This document shows, piece by piece, positions 62,822 to 64,000 of a DNA stretch of 64,000 bases. The DNA is taken from assembly GCA_965267485.1 (NCBI GenBank), contig OZ254080.1, positions 2,480,001 to 2,544,000 on the forward strand, given 5' to 3'. Below the pieces are notes generated by a model. That model did not search any database. It was given only the letters and a program-made list of their open reading frames with translations, and was not told the origin of the DNA. The translations under genes were made by a program, and so were the position numbers. The first letter of the stretch is position 1. The number at the start of each line of letters is the position of its first letter. The stretch comes from JANQJA01 sp965267485 (GTDB lineage: Bacteria; Pseudomonadota; Gammaproteobacteria; Pseudomonadales; Azotimanducaceae).

Positions 62822-63748
62822 ATGCGCATCGGAATCAACGGTACTGGCCTCGTTGCCCGTGCCTCGGTCGAGGCCATCACTGAAGACCTGAAGCGGGCGC
62901 AGGCGCGGGGGTTCAGCAGCTACTGGCTGGCTGAACATCCCGTTGGCGGCCTCGACGCCACCACCGTGCTGGCGCTGGCAGCGCGGGACGTCCCGGATAT
63001 CGAGGTCGGCACCGCCGTTGTTCCGACCTTCCCCCGCCACCCCATGGCCCTCGCCGGGCAGGTGCTGACCACGACAAATGCGATCGGCCACCGCTTCACG
63101 CTGGGAGTCGGCCTTTCGCACGAGGTGATGATGGCCCAGCTCGGCATACCGTTTGAGCGCCCGATCCGGCATCTGCAGGAGTTCCTCTCGATTCTCGTGC
63201 CGCTGCTGAATGAGGGTCGGGTTTCGTTCAAGGGTGAACTCCTGAGCTGCGAGGCAGAATCGTTCTTCACGCCCACGCAGCCGTGCCCGGTTGTCGTTGC
63301 CGCGCTCGGCCCGCAGGCGCTCAAGGTTGCCGGGCGGCTCGCCGACGGCACCACGCTGGCCTGGGTCGGCCCCACAACGGTTGCTGAACACATCAAGCCC
63401 CGCATCAGTGAGGCGGCCGCCGGGGCAGGCAAGCCGGATCCCAGAATCATCGCGACGCTGCCCGTGTGCGTCACGGATGACGAAGCCGGCGTACGCGAAC
63501 GTATCGCACGGACGTTATCCATGTACGGCGAGCTGCCCTCCTACCGCGCGATGTTTGAACGTGAAGGTGTATCCGGCCCCGGGGAACTTGCGATTGTGGG
63601 CAGCGAAGCCCAGGTAGAAGACGGGATCGCTCGCATGGCAGCGGCGGGCGTAACAGATTTTGCGGCGTCGACGTTCGCGACCAACGCAGATGAGCGGCAG
63701 GCCACCGATGCCCTGCTCGAATCGCTCGCCTCCAAAAGCGCTACCTGA
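62822..63748 (+). CDS. LLM class F420-dependent-type oxidoreductase
   Basis: A 308-residue luciferase-like protein: ARGFSSYWLAEHPVGGLDAT, then VGTAVVPTFPRHPMALAGQV and FTLGVGLSHEVMMAQLGI are typical of TIGR03564-type F420 enzymes. It starts 10 bp after the DEAD helicase with GAGGAG as ribosome-binding site, so they may be co-transcribed. F420 use is inferred from the subfamily, not proven. Confidence 0.85.
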   Translation: MRIGINGTGLVARASVEAITEDLKRAQARGFSSYWLAEHPVGGLDATTVLALAARDVPDIEVGTAVVPTFPRHPMALAGQVLTTTNAIGHRFTLGVGLSHEVMMAQLGIPFERPIRHLQEFLSILVPLLNEGRVSFKGELLSCEAESFFTPTQPCPVVVAALGPQALKVAGRLADGTTLAWVGPTTVAEHIKPRISEAAAGAGKPDPRIIATLPVCVTDDEAGVRERIARTLSMYGELPSYRAMFEREGVSGPGELAIVGSEAQVEDGIARMAAAGVTDFAASTFATNADERQATDALLESLASKSAT

Positions 63749-63757
63749 GGCCAGCGA

Positions 63758-64000
63758 CTAACAGGCGTTGCCAGGCGAGGCGTACCACATCGGACCATGG
63801 CCCTCGCCCGGCACATCGCGCCGACGCCAGCAGGTGACATTGCCCCAGGGGTCGACCCGGCGGATCACCAGATTGCCTTCGGCATCCGTGTATTCCGTGG
63901 TTGAGGCTCGCTGCGCGAAGCGACGCTGCAGCGTTGGCGGCCGCGTGAAGCGGTCCGGTGCAGCGGCGACCGCGGGAAAGTCGGTTGTGCTGAACGACCG
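63758..64000 (-). CDS. Hypothetical protein, C-terminal part (runs off the window)
   Basis: An uninterrupted complement-strand frame of 80 codons up to the window edge, ending TAG at 63758. The reading includes RFTRPPTLQRRFAQRAST, YTDAEGNLVIRRVDPWGN and a Trp/Cys-containing end (CWRRRDVPGEG; SPGNAC). Codon use is host-like. No family recognised from this fragment. Confidence 0.5.
   Translation of the reverse strand, partial: RSFSTTDFPAVAAAPDRFTRPPTLQRRFAQRASTTEYTDAEGNLVIRRVDPWGNVTCWRRRDVPGEGHGPMWYASPGNAC

Noticed and set aside
1..64000. CRISPR array or cas genes
   Set aside because: No regularly spaced direct repeats of 25-40 bp and no Cas-like proteins were seen anywhere in the window.

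Overview
The window is a 64 kb piece of a GC-rich proteobacterial chromosome. The gene content fits a free-living, probably marine or sediment gammaproteobacterium: a split cobalamin-dependent ribonucleotide reductase (nrdJa/nrdJb), a selenocysteine tRNA plus an NADH-dehydrogenase-like/SelD fusion, an UrcA protein, several acyl-CoA ligases and SDR/enoyl-CoA hydratase genes, and F420-like flavin oxidoreductases. The exact lineage cannot be settled from sequence reading alone; a Woeseia-like organism is only a guess.

Layout. 0-7.5 kb: core genes (phytanoyl-CoA dioxygenase fragment, endonuclease VIII, RNase J-like hydrolase, alpha/beta hydrolase, transglutaminase-like protease, carboxylesterase, DUF899, NTF2-like and HD proteins). 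7.55-10.45 kb: a low-GC accessory patch holding a decayed copy of the HD gene, a cluster of AACC-N5-GGTT palindromes and a two-gene cassette (DUF4258 protein plus a 514-residue unknown). It abuts the 3' end of tRNA-Sec (10471-10564), a classic island site. 10.7-35 kb: core metabolism and signalling (acyl-CoA synthetases, GH3 glucosidase, SelD fusion, a two-gene ABC exporter, a split spermidine-synthase-like pair, PilZ, a lipoprotein, bacteriohemerythrin, SDRs, a hybrid histidine kinase). 35.2-39.4 kb: the dNTP operon nrdJa-nrdJb-thyA behind a paired NrdR-box promoter.

39.4-51.5 kb is a visibly AT-richer genomic island that begins at, or inside, the 3' end of thyA. Its left arm (+ strand) carries a helical-repeat-like protein (broken by a frameshift in a T7 run), a PD-(D/E)XK nuclease overlapping it by ATGA, and a Sll1717-type P-loop ATPase. 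The middle holds an intact IS3-family element with 4-bp target duplications and remnants of relatives. The right arm (- strand) holds a KAP NTPase and a PLD-nuclease/DEAD-helicase/DUF3427 protein, preceded by a methyltransferase-HNH fusion that may be their first gene. Nothing here is a named phage-defence system that I recognise, but the parts list is typical of defence islands, and these are the best candidates for an undescribed system.

53-57 kb contains two toxin-antitoxin modules (HigBA, Phd/VapC), each with a palindromic operator and each sitting against a minus-strand gene that has lost its 5' end; one of these is a gamma-glutamyltransferase/acyl-CoA-ligase chimera. 56.7-64 kb returns to core genes (EamA transporter, glycerophosphodiesterase, two luciferase-like oxidoreductases, a DUF4143 ATPase under a 33-bp palindrome, a DEAD-box RNA helicase).
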